Positions 30,850 to 42,390 of a stretch of DNA of 64,000 nucleotides are shown here, in pieces. Every line of letters starts with the position of its first letter. Positions within the stretch are counted from its first letter, which is position 1. The notes under the pieces are model-generated. The model made no database searches, had not been told where the DNA came from, and was given only the letters and a program-made list of their open reading frames with translations. Made by a program: the position numbers and the translations under genes. Origin of the DNA: Bolinopsis microptera (taxonomy: Eukaryota > Ctenophora > Tentaculata > Lobata > Bolinopsidae); the NCBI RefSeq assembly GCF_026151205.1, contig NC_087078.1:6155675-6219674 (forward strand), given 5' to 3'.

Positions 30850-31175
30850 AGTTGATGATACAGAGTTCTACATTCGTTTTCGCCTTAAGAAGGGTTGGAT
30901 TCCAGTACAATTTTCAGTTTATTGGAGAATCAACTTAAAGGAGCGAAGAGGCGTGGACGGGTTCCCGTCAAGTTCCACCAATCATGCAACTTGCTGTGGA
31001 CTCTGCCGTTACTATGCTATGTGGATTTTTCAATCGCCAATCTGGGGATCTCTTTGGACTTTCACCAATCGACAGTTAGCCGACTGATTAAGAGTACAAT
31101 CCGAAATCAAAGCTTCACATGCACAGGATACCAAATCAAGGACTCCAGCTCTGAGAGGTCTCTTAAAAAGCAATA
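30850..31175 (+). pseudogene. PIF/Harbinger transposase relic
   Basis: Fragments of one transposase N-terminus are scattered over three frames: DDTEFYIRFRLKKG (from 30855), LLENQLKGAKRRGRVPV (30914), MQLAVDSAV and GDLFGLS (30983-31065), then QSTVSRLIKS (about 31070). This order (EFY-RFRL, RGRPVP, HMQLAV-LR, GDLFG-S-STVSR) is that of the helix-turn-helix region of Harbinger-type transposases. The DDE core is missing. Several frameshifts make it dead. Confidence 0.7.
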
Positions 31176-31237
31176 TTTCACCTGGGAATTATAGTAGTCT
31201 CTCTGGTGTCACTTTTCGTCTTAAAAAGTTTCGAGTA

Positions 31238-31401
31238 CAGTCACTTTCGGATTATATCCCGTTTTGGGAGGAAACGGATATTAGTTATCAACGGGATAAA
31301 ACCCGAAAGGGGATATAATCAGAATCAAAATGCTAGTACTTTATTGTGTCAGGTAGGAAACTGATATGCCAATAAAGTGGGATATAATCCGAAAGTGACT
31401 G
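31238..31401. mobile_element. 164-bp Tc1/mariner-type MITE
   Basis: Inverted ends CAGTCACTTTCGGATTATAT extend at least 23 bp and are bounded by TA at 31236-31237 and 31402-31403. CAGT-starting ends and TA duplication are typical of Tc1/mariner. The ends are perfect over their length, suggesting recent mobilisation. Confidence 0.9.
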
Positions 31402-31403
31402 TA

Positions 31404-32430
31404 GTACCACAACAATATTATACATATGATTATAGTATTAAGGATTTGTAAATAAATTTGTTGAATAATTAAACGATTCTAGAATTCAGATGTTAATCTA
31501 CAAACTAAAATGATCTGAAATTCATTTTAAGGTGTTTTACAGTATAGCTAACTTTGAGAGTAACTTTCGATTTATTTCGAGCTATATTTTGTATTTTATA
31601 CAGAACTATGTTTGTGCGTTTTCAAAGAAATCATTTTTACTTGTTATGTCTCTAAAGCACTAAAATACGGCGGTAGCGATCGTTAACATGTTGTGAACGC
31701 CAAGAGGGGGGCCTGGTATTGTCATAACGTGTATACATTTCCTCTATAAAATGTCTAAATTTGCTTATGTTCGGGACTCGGGAGGGAAGGATTTATGTAT
31801 TTAGAATAGACAGAGATACGCTTACGTAACATGTTAACGGCCCCTTGCCGGGTGATACACTTTGTTCGGGCCAGTTTCTGGTTTCGGACAAATTTGATAT
31901 TATCTTACATCGGAAATATAAGAAAATTCTCAAAAACATGTAATATTTTACGTACACGCTGGTAGTAAACCTAATTGAATTGAAACTATTCAAAGAATAG
32001 TACAGCAATGCTGCGATACATACCTCTAAAACCTTTAAAATATAAGACAAAACTCCAGCTAAAGCTCCTGCGTACCAACCTAAATGAGGGGAACTTGCAA
32101 AACCCTTCCCATGGTTGATCCCGGAATGATACCACCGCCTATTTGAAAATATCTGAATGAGCTCTTAGACAACAGGGGAAGTAGCCGTTACAATAGACTT
32201 TGAAAATTCTATACTTGACGGGCCTAATCAGCACGAGTCTTAGTTTAATAAAATAACATTAGGAATAAAAATTGTCTACATCGGCGACAGTGTACATTCT
32301 GCCACTATCGGCCTCTAATGCATGAAGCATATGGTGAGGTTTGGCTGTCATCTATTGGCAAATATTGTCGAGCCGCGAACTCCATACGCAAATTTAATAG
32401 GTGACTGCGCGCGTATCACGTACGTTTTTA
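31404..32430. other. Intergenic
   Basis: No gene or clear repeat recognised. Confidence 0.4.
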
Positions 32431-32453
32431 GTGGCCCTTTTCGTACACGAGTC

Positions 32454-32922
32454 GTACGAGGAGGGCCACTAAAAAATATACGTTTTACAAAAAATGTACG
32501 TTTTACAAAAAAGTACTTTTTTTTAAAAAGTATGTTTTTTTATAAATGCTATATTTTTATATTTTATATATTTTGTATATTTCATATATTTTGTATATTT
32601 TATATATTTTGTATATTTTATATATTTTATATATTTTGTATATTTTATATATTTTATATATTTTGTATATTTTATATATTTTATATATTTTATATATTTT
32701 GTATATTTTATATATTTTGTATATTTTATATATTTTGTATATTTTATATATTTTGTATATTTTATATATTTTGTATATTTTATATATTTTATATATTTTC
32801 TATATTTTCTATATTTTATATATTTTCTATATTTTCTATATTTTCTATATATTTCATACTAAAAAATGTATATTTTTTCGAAAGTGCTATATTTTTTATT
32901 AGTGGCCCTCCTCGTACACCGT
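32454..32922. mobile_element. Palindromic element with TATATTTT array
   Basis: The left end GTACGAGGAGGGCCACTAAA is the complement of the right end TAGTGGCCCTCCTCGTAC. The interior is a ~300-bp array of TATATTTTGTATATTT variants (32550-32850). Long open frames across the array are by-products. One end is also found inverted at 29160-29330. Confidence 0.8.
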
Positions 32923-32924
32923 AC

Positions 32925-34580
32925 TTTGTGGATAGCACTGATACAATAGTAATAGGAAACACAATCAGAAGAAACTAAACACCAAGCTTGCGCTATGTCC
33001 TGAGACACACAAATTTATAACTGAATTCAAAAGCAAAAGCTCTTCAGAGAAACGGAAATTTGATGGTGTAAAGAAGGAGCCTAAAGCAGAGTACAAAAAA
33101 ACAGTAAGGACAGTGAAGACTTGAAGAAATCGAAACTTCATAAAGTCGTTAAACTTGACAAACCCAGTGCAGTGGACATAATCTATGCTGGTTGAACTCT
33201 TTGGCATACATGTTGATATCGGTTGATTTAGTCAGCGTCCTTGCTAAGTTCCTGGTCTCTTTACAAGGAATGGATGAATTCTCCAGCCTTGCTCAACGTT
33301 TCTTGGTGATGATTAATTCTGGTATATAATATGACCAGGAACACCAGACAAACTACAGTGAAGCAGCCATGGAAAGATTAAGAGATGTTAAACCAATAAG
33401 TCAGAAGAATGTATGTTATTGGTCTTATCTTTTGTTTTTAATCAATAAATAATTTACTTTCATTTTTTATTCATCAATTGCGTGCAAATATTCTGTTTAA
33501 GATTTGATCTATTTATAATATACATTTATAATTATGTTATAAAGTTAGTGTATTCGTAAACATTGACTGGCTAATAAACCAGCCCAAAAAAAAGGAAAAA
33601 AAGGGGGAAAATTAGTTTCAAAACCCCCAGCGGATAAGAAGGGAAAAAACAAGCCTCTTAACCGGACAGTCCATTTGTAGACCTAAGCAATATTCCCGAT
33701 AATTCATCTGTAAAATCACGTGTATGGGAAATATTTTATTTTTCTACAAAGAAACAAAAGATGTACACTGAAATCGATATATTGAAACCGGTTTACGGCG
33801 GAGCTAAATGGTTTGTAGATGACACAGCAGGTGGAGGGAAACTAGGAGATGTTCTTGTCTAGTGGACAAAACTTTCCAAAACTTGACCACTGTTTGAATA
33901 TTATCCTAAGGCAGCCAAAACATGAATAATTGTACAACCACAACATAAGGAGAAAGCTGAAAGGTCGTTTCCAGAGATACAGATAACAGATAACAGATGT
34001 ATTCTGGAGGACAGTATTCTGTTGTTTTGGAGGTGGGGCTACAAGATCATTCTACTCCCAACTTGGGAGGGAGAATATAATGACTCTTTCAGTCCCCTAG
34101 GGTACAAGGCTGTAATTTCTAATTTCTATAGTTCTTAAACTCGACAGTCGACTATGTACAAATGTGATACTGGAGTGCTTCTACTGCTTTGTGGGCATAT
34201 ATCGAAATTTAAATATTTTTACACCGAAGGTTGAGAACTGCTGAAGTTTCGTTACAGACTTACAGATTAAAGAACACAGTGGAAAGTATTTGAAAGAAAG
34301 TATATCAAAATATCTAAACAAAACAGAACATTGGTTAAATATCGACTATTCGACTACTGAGCCTGTTTCCGCACGCCCTTATTTTTAGGCGTGGGAAGTA
34401 CTACGAAAACCAAAAAAAGTGCCATTTGTAAATTTTCCAACATTTTAATTTCTCAATTCACATTTTTCACTCCTCTTGTGATCGTACATCGCGATCGGTT
34501 TGATGCCCAAGCGAAAGTCTACGGCTACTGCAGCCTCGGCCACTGTATCATCTCACTCGTCACTGTGATATCACATGAAA
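32925..34580. other. Mostly non-coding, traces of coding
   Basis: No intact gene. Short coding-like pieces: a Lys/Ser-rich frame near 32985-33140 and a VWEIFYFSTKK-like frame near 33690-33860 that ends in a stop. Neither can be assigned. Confidence 0.35.
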
Positions 34581-34584
34581 ACTA

Positions 34585-35470
34585 AGCATACATTTCACAG
34601 CAGCAAATGAATGCCTCAAACAATCAAAACAATCTTAATCTTAACGACAATGTGTGCCCAGTTATTTAAAAATTGTTATTATTGAAGAAAAATAATTAAT
34701 AAATTGTTTTATACATATTATCACTTTTATCATATCTTTTATCATATATCTTTTATCATATTTTTATCATATCTTTTGTCATATCTTTTATCATATCTTT
34801 TATGCTCATATATCTTTTATCTTATCTTTTATCTTATCTTTTATCTTATCTTTCTTATTTCATGCATTTTATTATTTCTTTTATCGTATTATATTATATC
34901 ATATCTGCTTAGATTTCAATCGCGTTAACCACCTATTATATATTCAACCAACAAGTACTCTACCACCATTTTTGATTCGTTGGAACTTACCGGGAAAACG
35001 AAGAAGAGACGTAGAAAAAAAAATGAAGCAAAAAATAATGGTTGGCTCAAAACTATTGTACAAACTATCCTTTTCTGTCCATCTATTTGACGTTTTGAGA
35101 ATGAAAGCCTATAACAGGAGGCTGGCTGAAACTAAAGATAAAATAAAAACAATCCTATTCATGACACAGTTTTCAGTAGCACCTGTATAATGTGGAAATT
35201 GACCTGACACTGTCAATGATTGATGGCAAGATGACGTCCGTGCTGTGAGGGTTAGGAGGGGCTTTCTGTTTTCTGTGTACAATAAGCAGGGCAGAAGCAA
35301 TTGATCTCCAGAGACAGTTAAACATCAGTAGGTCTTCTGATCATATAATGGCTTAATGGGGATCTGGCAGAGGTTGCAGTCTGAGGAAATAGTTAAGAAA
35401 TACAACGGTTCACGGCAGGGTGTGACCTCTGGAGCCTCTGGTATCATGGAATGACATAACCATCCTCAGT
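34585..35470 (+). repeat. Dispersed repeat, longer copy
   Basis: Partner of 29330-29850 in direct orientation, including its own TTTTATCATATC array at 34720-34915. The extra ~330 bp contains a Lys-rich open frame (34972-35190) without a recognisable domain, so this may be the fuller version of a non-autonomous element. Confidence 0.75.
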
Positions 35471-35781
35471 CCTTTACACTGCATGCTCAGATCGTTTGAC
35501 TTCATCCTCAAGATCTTGATATGTATTTGTATGTAATAATTCTATAATACTGAATTATTTAACATCTTTAGGGTCTAGCTCCCAGTTTATGATCCTGTGT
35601 TTACCTTATAACAAATGGCTACGGGCACATAAACCAGCATCAGGGACTGGTTCGACAGATTAGAAGAGATTTTCCAATTGGAAGGAGGATTGCACGAGCT
35701 ACCACTTGAATGCAGCTGTCTTCAATTGGTCAAACAAAGAAAAACTTTGGGGTATTTAAAAATTTATATCACCTCATACTC

Positions 35782-36048
35782 ATGTCTTATCGAAGAATCA
35801 TTGCAAGAATGAACATAATTATCGCTCAATTGGGAATTGAAGAGTGCAAAACATGCGACCGTTACGCAATTCACAAGGATAGCTCATTGATTAAGAAAAC
35901 GGGTTCTAAACGAGGTTATACTGAATTGTGTCAAGCGTGTTATGAGACGTGTGAACTTTGTGACAATTTCAAGCGTCACATTTCGATAGCAAAATGTGTC
36001 CGCACTTCATACAAGAAAGCTGAAGCAGATACCGTTGTTGTTTCGTGT
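35782..36048 (+). pseudogene. Transposase-like cysteine-rich fragment
   Basis: Frame MSYRRIIARMNIIIAQLG, then EECKTCDRYAIH, CQACYETCELC, FKRHISIAK and YKKAEAD, ending VVSCD. The order of a QLG-EEC-x2-C-x2-Y-x-H block, a CxxC cluster, an H-I-x2-A block and YKK before a conserved strand matches an unnamed transposase family I know from cnidarian and arthropod genomes. The frame then runs straight into the TTTTATCATATC array, so the catalytic part is replaced or displaced. Confidence 0.5.
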
Positions 36049-36049
36049 G

Positions 36050-36375
36050 ACTTTATCTTTTATTGTATCTTTTATCATATCTATATCTTTTATCGTATCT
36101 ATATCTTTTATCATATGACATATCTATATCTTTTATCATATCTTTTATCATATCTTTTATCATATCTATATCTTTTATCATATCTTTTATCATATCTTTT
36201 ATCATATCTATATCTTTTATCATATCTATATCTTTTATCATATTTATATCTTTTAATTTTTATCATATCTTTTATCATATCTTTGTTATATCTTTTATCG
36301 TATTGTTTATCGTAGCTTTAAAACCATGTATTTTATCTTGTTTTTATCAAAGCTTTTATCGTAACTCTATCATAA
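36050..36375. repeat. TTTTATCATATC minisatellite
   Basis: Irregular array of CTTTTATCATAT and CTATATCTTTTATCATAT units. Similar arrays lie at 29470-29630, 34720-34915, and in a CTTTCATCAT form at 38262-38400 and 39170-39250. Open frames inside are by-products. Confidence 0.9.
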
Positions 36376-36399
36376 TATTAAAGTCACTATTGTTATAAC

Positions 36400-36950
36400 A
36401 TATCAAAAATTCTTCGGGTCAAGAACAAACTTTCACTGTGAAATGTTTACAGTGACCTGAAGTATTAAGTATATAAAGATGATTGGTAATGGTAAACTAA
36501 ATTATCAAATTATCATCCAGAACGCGAATTATTTGCATAACTTGCACATCTTTTCAGATTGTGGAGAATGCACAAAAAATATTGTAATCAAAAGATTGCA
36601 GGTCGTTAATATTTAAATAATTTCAGAATCCTGACAAAAAACCTCTGATTACCAATATTTCTCTAACAGAAAAATAAAAATTCAATCATTTCAGCCGTAT
36701 CGTGGCACAAACCCGATATGAAGAAGAAGCAGAATTAGAAGCAGCTTGCAGTCAACGATATAAAAGAGTTAGAGAAACGGCTCCTATTGGAGAATAGGTT
36801 AAAGGCTGACAGACCACTTTTCAAACTTCATAGACTTGACTAGAGACTCAATTAAGATAAGAGATAGTTATCCGGGCAATGTTGGCCCACTCATAGCTAT
36901 AGGTTGTTTATCAGGTAGTTTACTTAAGAATACTTTATCCAAACATTTAC
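36400..36950. other. Intergenic with one exon-like piece
   Basis: After a CATTTCAG acceptor near 36694 a 33-codon acidic/basic helical frame (ACSQRYKRVRE) ends in a stop at 36798. Otherwise nothing recognised. Confidence 0.35.
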
Positions 36951-36955
36951 CGTAG

Positions 36956-37276
36956 ATGAGGCGAAGTTTCTATAGGACACAGCTCCTTCGTCAACGGATT
37001 AACTTAACATCGGACCAGATAATATTTTATGTAGTACTATGCCCCACGCACGAAAAGCTGGCTCGAATTTGTATACATCTAGGACCTATGTATAAGCAGC
37101 AGCTTCAGGAATTGGCATCTTCTGGACATTATCAGCCTACTGATCTGGTTGACAGGAATTTACTATCGGCAAATTTATCTTCCAACATACAACGCTCTCT
37201 AGATGAGTTCGTCAAATACTGGAAGGGTCATATTAAAACGATCTTATCAAATTTGATAAAGAGATCGTACGTCTGA
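36956..37276 (+). CDS. Hypothetical protein, 106 aa
   Basis: Intact frame with balanced composition (RRSFYRTQLLRQRINL, THEKLARICIHLGP, a helical C-terminus). No domain recognised. Could be an exon of a decayed mobile element. Confidence 0.35.
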   Translation: MRRSFYRTQLLRQRINLTSDQIIFYVVLCPTHEKLARICIHLGPMYKQQLQELASSGHYQPTDLVDRNLLSANLSSNIQRSLDEFVKYWKGHIKTILSNLIKRSYV

Positions 37277-37623
37277 CAAGTCGTATGATCTTTTACATAT
37301 TGTCGTGGTAACGTGACTAATTACTTTTAAGGATACACAATGGCACAGGAGCTTTCTTCCAATATTTAACTTTTTGTAAACCACTTTTGAAGTATGATAG
37401 CAGATCTGACTCTGATATATAATGTGTTCGGGGCTCTCTCCGTAATATTTCTAATTCTCAACAAAGAGAGCAAAAGAGCATGTTGATATATGCTTGGCTT
37501 GCTCGCCCTTGTTCTTTCTTATCATTTTATTGTATCATATCATTTCTTGTTTCTTATTCCATATATTTTATCATTCATGTATTTTATCATTCATTCATAT
37601 CCTACCATCGGACTCATTTTATT

Positions 37624-37923
37624 AAATCATTCGAGATTGATTTGAAGGCAGCACTGCTGTACCACCTGGCCCCGTTGGCAAGGCTGCCAAAATCCACAGA
37701 AGCAGATTTAGAGGCCATAGATGTAGCCATGCAGCAAGCTCTGGCTGCAATAGAAAGATAGATTTTCTCCCGAGTGGGCGAGAACATGGCACCGTTTACG
37801 GAGGCCATGAGATGGCGAGAGGCCACCAGGCACAGAGTGCGAACCATCAAAATAGCGGCCCGATATAACTTGGACAGCCTCACAGAAAGTTTGCAACCTA
37901 ACGTGTTTCATTGCATACAGTAA
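37624..37923 (+). pseudogene. Helical coding frame with one stop
   Basis: Frame reading EADLEAIDVAMQQALAAIER, a TAG at about 37759, then IFSRVGENMAPFTEAMRWRE and further helix to 37923. Codon use stays coding-like on both sides of the stop. Unknown family. Confidence 0.4.
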
Positions 37924-38091
37924 AAACTTGTTAGTTAAATAAATAATTAACTGTTGTCCAATGTTGATAGGTGCGCGGAATACCGTGAGAGGCCCCGATC
38001 ATTAAAATAAGTTAAACCACTGTGCTACTAAAGAAGAGCCGTTCGTATTCTAAAAATTATACACGATAAAGAGATCAACATGTACATTATA

Positions 38092-38242
38092 TTATTAGCC
38101 CACAAAGAGGCCTTAGCCGGAACAAAAGCAAAAAGAAGGAAAGCTGAGGGGGAAGCAGAGAAAACTGAACAGGAAAGCCGCCGCAGTGAACCAGGAAATG
38201 GTGAACAGCGGCCGAGCCCCCAACAAAACCTCACCACCTCAT
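38092..38242 (+). CDS. Small Lys/Glu-rich exon
   Basis: After a TATTATTAG acceptor the frame reads HKEALAGTKAKRRKAEGEAE and a Pro/Gln-rich tail before a stop. Basic-helical head plus Pro/Gln tail resembles the small proteins at 18326 and 51308 in layout only. Confidence 0.3.
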
Positions 38243-38435
38243 AATATATAATCTGTTTTTTTTTCCTTCAATCACTGTTATCATTTCTTTTATCATTTCT
38301 TTCATCATAATTTCTTTCATCATTTCTTTTATCATTTCTTTCATCATAGTTTCTTTCATTATTTCTTTTATCATTTCTTTTTTATTATCTTTAAACATTT
38401 CTTTCAGCAATTTTTTGAACATTTTTTCTTTCTAT

Positions 38436-39437
38436 CTTTCTAATGTATAATTATAAATAGAAAACACAACCTCACATTAAGGCTATAAAAATTCTACCTA
38501 ATCCAAAAAACCCTAAATCACTCCGATCATATCTAGGTACAATAAAAGAATTTTGTAGATTCTGTAAAGATTATTCCAGTATTGCTTCTCCACTGTTTCA
38601 ACTTGCCGTAGTAGAGAAGAGAGATTTTATTTGGACCGATGAAGCACATGCACAAGCTGCCTTTGATGAGCTTAAAGTTAGACTATCAAACCCACCAATT
38701 CTGGCCTAGAGAAGATGATAAATTTATTCTCACGTAATGGAATAGTGTAGACAAAAATACGGTGCCACAAAAAAAGGAATTGTATGCAGTCACCTTCTAT
38801 GTTCAATATTTTAGACAGTATCTGGTTGGAAAAGAATTTTTAATCCAAAGTGATCATAAATGCATGGAATATTTGCATCATTATAAAGATCCAAGTGCCC
38901 TTTACGTGTCCAACGCTGGATATCTATCTTAGAAAGTTACTCTTATAAAATCATACATAAACCTGCCACAAATGGTTTAATTAAAGTAGCAGACACGCTA
39001 TTTACCAAGCAACCATGGATCCACCTATCTAGCAAAGTTTTTGCTCCAGGGCTAAGAAGAATAGTTTACCTTTCGCATAAGCTATGTATTAAACTTATAT
39101 CGTTTATTATTTCTTATTTATTGTACTATTATCAGATATCAGATATCAGTTTTCATTTCATTAATATTACTTTTTTCTTTTCGTTAATATTATTTCTTTT
39201 ATCATTTCTTTCATCTTTTCTTTTTTTTAACATTTCTTCTTTAATCATTCTACCTGTTATATTTGATATTACATTTACATTATATTTGATATTGTTCTAT
39301 GTTAACTAACCCTTTCATATCTTTTATAGCCTTTTATATGGAATGAAATAATCAGAGTATAACTTCTACCGCAAGAAATAGAAACTTCCTTTCTAATGTA
39401 TAGATAGAAAAAACAACCTCACATTAAGACTTTAAGG
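38436..39437 (+). mobile_element. Decayed LTR element with flanking direct repeats
   Basis: TTTCTAATGTATA, TAGAAAA and CACAACCTCACATTAAG at 38436-38485 recur at 39389-39437, bracketing a gypsy pol relic. These may be remnants of LTRs or adjacent repeat copies; CTTTCATCAT arrays lie nearby on both sides (38262-38400, 39170-39250). Confidence 0.45.
38480..39010 (+). pseudogene. Gypsy RT/RNase H relic
   Basis: Plus-strand pieces: LRSYLGTIKEFCRFCKDYSS and FIWTDEAHAQAAFDELK (RT connection, 38510-38705), KELYAVTFYVQYFRQYL and IQSDHKCMEYLHHYKDP (RNase H, 38753-38900), then RWISILESYSYKIIHKPA in another frame (38919-39010). Order matches Ty3/gypsy pol. At least two frameshifts, a stop, and loss of the RNase H catalytic Asp region. 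Unrelated in sequence to the intact 23.5-28.8 kb element. Confidence 0.85.
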
Positions 39438-39439
39438 TA

Positions 39440-40120
39440 TGGTTGCAGTTGTAAGTTAGGATAATTGTTGCAAGTCAGAAGTATCCTATCTTTTAGTAAC
39501 ACTTTTAGTAACACTGAGAGTCTGTGTTATCGAGCTTATCTTAGGTTTTAACATCGCTTCGCTCATAGCCTAGTAAACGTACAAACTCTTGGGAGAATTG
39601 CTTCACGAAGTTCAATGGCACAATATGTGAGCTAAGGTAACACAGACGTAGTCAAGCTGCTACAAGCAGACACACATTTGTATTATATTATTATCGCTCT
39701 GGTAGATTGGGTGGTTGATTGGAAAAGGGGAATTATCGAGTGAACCAAACCAATAATCTTATAATTAATTATTTAGAGAAGATGCATAACAAAGTAAATC
39801 GTACTTAAATTTGAGAAGCTCCTTGATGGTGAAACTTGCTTATTGGAACACCTTGTGACAGAAACAGAGCAATATGCTCATGACACAGGCTTCTAGTTCA
39901 ATCGAGACCATGACCATTTGCCGGTCTTTCAATTACGGATAATTCCGAAAAGGTTGCTAACAGACAGATGACAGGTGAAAGATATAAATTAGTTAATGGA
40001 ATAAATGAGCCTTGTTTTCACACAGTACAATAATAATATACAATAAATAATGTAAAGATATACTTCCCTACAAAAATAATTGTTAAATTTCATAAACAGA
40101 GGACCTGTGCCTTATTTCCA
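39440..40120. other. Intergenic
   Basis: No gene supported; a short LLEHLVTETEQYAHD-like frame near 39825-39895 may be a coding relic. Confidence 0.35.
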
Positions 40121-40125
40121 TGTGG

Positions 40126-40285
40126 CAGCAGCTATCTGTGGAACTAGGCATCATAATTACCACATATTACAGTGTTCCTGGTCATGGAAAGGTGCTGGTA
40201 GACGGCATGGGTAGCTTTGGGTGCAAAGAGCCTCTTCGGAAGGCTATAGTGACAACAGAATCCTACGTAAGTGCAAGCAGTACGT
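40126..40285 (+). pseudogene. Transposase-like PGHGK...VDGMG fragment
   Basis: Frame reading ITTYYSVPGHGKVLVDGMGS followed by a basic helix. GHGK-x3-D is a conserved catalytic-region motif of an unnamed transposase-like family that I remember from cnidarians and arthropods. Nothing homologous found directly up- or downstream. A relic. Confidence 0.4.
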
Positions 40286-40423
40286 TTATGTAAACTCAGA
40301 ACATGAAGTACCAGCCCTAGCCGCAGCACAGGGCTTCCCCAACAAGGACTTTTAGATTATTTTCTTATTCAATTTATAACACCATGTCTTTAAGGTTTCA
40401 TTCACCAAGGTTTCATTCACTAA

Positions 40424-40558
40424 TACTGCTCGGAGATGGCATGCTTACCTCAGGGAAAGACTAGTACGACCAATCATAGCTGATATTGACCAAGATATTG
40501 GCAGAGTAATATATTGTCTTATTGTGTTAATGGATAACACTGCCATAGAACTAAAGAA
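40424..40558 (+). other. Exon-like helical segment
   Basis: The open frame RRWHAYLRERLVRPIIADID continues to IELKK and stops being coding at AAGG/TCAG. Unknown. Confidence 0.25.
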
Positions 40559-41152
40559 GGTCAGTAACAAATAGCAGGTCTGAGAAATGGACAGCATCGA
40601 CTGTGCCGAAATTAAGTTAACTGACTAATTTTCTGTTATTTATACCAGCAATTCTAGTATTTTCGCAACAAACTTGTGAAATATTGTTGACGTGTGCTCT
40701 GCCATGCTTAAAATTTCTCTGCGCGCGCACAGAGTGCCTGTTAGGGACCTCAGTTTCTTGGGTTTGGCGTGAGCACCCGAGCAGCGGCCGCTAATCGTGT
40801 CCTAAGTCTTTGTTTAGTATGAGCTGAGTGTAGAGGTTCATGGTTGTTGAATAAATTTACTCTGGTCTCTCTTGAGAATATGCTGATGTTCATAACTTTA
40901 GATGGCAAGCTTCACCCGGAGTAGAAAACTGAAGGTTGAAGCCTTTGAAATGTTTTATCACCTGCACCTATGCATAATCAGATTATCTTTTTAATCTTGA
41001 ATTAGCTGACTTTTTTACTTAACTTTATTGCTGTTGATTAAGCAAATCATTGATCAATAAATGATATTATTATGATTATGTTAAAGAAAAGAAAAGATAT
41101 TGTAATTATGCTCCTCGTGAGTGTAATTTACCACGGATGATGGATCCCGAAC

Positions 41153-41332
41153 AATGGACGAGGAACGAAAGTGGGAACTAAATGCTGCCGAAGTTACACA
41201 AGAGGGTCAAGAGCCAGAAGATATCACCATAACAAACGTGGTATATCATTATCGACAGGACAATTCGGTGGACTACACGAACATCTCACCAGACATCATT
41301 AATCTACAGAACAAGAATACAGTGACATGCTA
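41153..41332 (+). CDS. Small acidic ORF, 59 aa
   Basis: MDEERKWELNAAEVTQEG onward. Its last codons lie inside the start of a dispersed repeat (CTACAGAACAAGAATACAGTG), so the true end may be a splice site. A short basic exon-like piece (PQKKKRATRPAAT) follows a TTTATAG acceptor at 41400-41465. Confidence 0.35.
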
Positions 41333-41338
41333 AATATA

Positions 41339-42390
41339 CTTTAGAACTTGCCCAACTTGGCACACTGCTGCAAGAAGATATAATATGCTTTATTTATAGG
41401 CTGTCGCTGTCCCAGGTCCTCAAAAAAAGAAACGAGCAACCCGACCCGCTGCTACTGCTAGCAGTAAATACATTTCACCAGTAAAGGTGAAATGTATTTA
41501 ACTACAGAACAAGAATACAGTGGCATGCCAAATAAGCTTGGCACACTGCTGCAAGAAGATATAATTGTTTATTATTGCTTTGTTTGTCGATTTATTTTGT
41601 TTATTCAATAACATAACTTTAGTAGCTAAACAGTCCAAGCAGTACCAATATCAAGCAGTCCCAATATCAAGCAGTCTCAATATCAAGACAGCATACGCCT
41701 ACGCAATGGTTGGAAGATCCAAGGAGTGCCCTCTAAATGTGCCTGCGGAAATGTGAACAGTGTCTACCACGCCCTTGATTGTAAATTAGGTGGATACGTG
41801 TCCATGCGCCAGCCACAATGCCATAAGAGACACTGCAGCTTTCGTTCCAATATCAAGATGTCAACATGTATAAGCAATGTAGTGACAATCATTTACTCTA
41901 GCTTTTGCAACAGTTTAATAATTGTTCTATTAACAGTATTTTTATCTGCTGTTAAAATGTAATAGTTTTCAGCTGCAGAAGATATGAGCATGAGATTGCG
42001 GACTGCCATAACAGGCAGGCCCCCACCTGTAACGCATCTTACTATTAAGATGCGGATTTTATTAAGATGAGGATTTTATTAAACATATCAAGCCACCACA
42101 ATCATATAAGAGAGACGTCAGTTAGCAGTTATTTCGTAATATTTGTTAAAATAAAGTAAATAATTTTATTCATTAATTATATATCGAAAATGTCTGTGCA
42201 CAGCGTCAACATCTGGAACATGTCCACAGGATTATTCACGTACAGAAGAAGAAAATCTAGACAAAAAGAATGGATGGAAAAGGATCATGAGAGAATGAGA
42301 GAATAGTATTGATTACTAACCATAATCGGTGGCTAATAGATGGCTAATTAATGATAATTAATAGCTAATATGGGGACCGAAAGTCTGATA
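41339..42390 (+). repeat. Rearranged copy of the 49.9-51.2 kb repeat
   Basis: 41339-41400 and 41505-41690 match the left part (AACTTGGCACAC, CTGCAAGAAGATATAAT, AGCTAAACAGTCCAA). 42062-42385 matches 50757-51235 (AAGAGAGACGTCAGTTAGCAG, GGAACATGTCCACAGG, AATATGGGGACCGAA). Between them lies an unrelated reverse-transcriptase relic. Confidence 0.8.
41706..41822 (+). pseudogene. Reverse-transcriptase C-terminal relic
   Basis: Frame LRNGWKIQGVPSKCACGN, VYHALDCKLGG and VSMRQ. The pattern RYGW-x5-P-x2-C-x-CG-x6-HAL-x-C-x2-GG-x4-R is the Cys/His cluster at the end of a cnidarian-type retroelement polymerase. Only this segment remains. Confidence 0.75.

Noticed and set aside
32322-32978. Long Ile/Tyr/Phe-rich protein
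   Set aside because: Frame exists only because the TATATTTTGTATATTT array lacks stops; no coding composition outside it.
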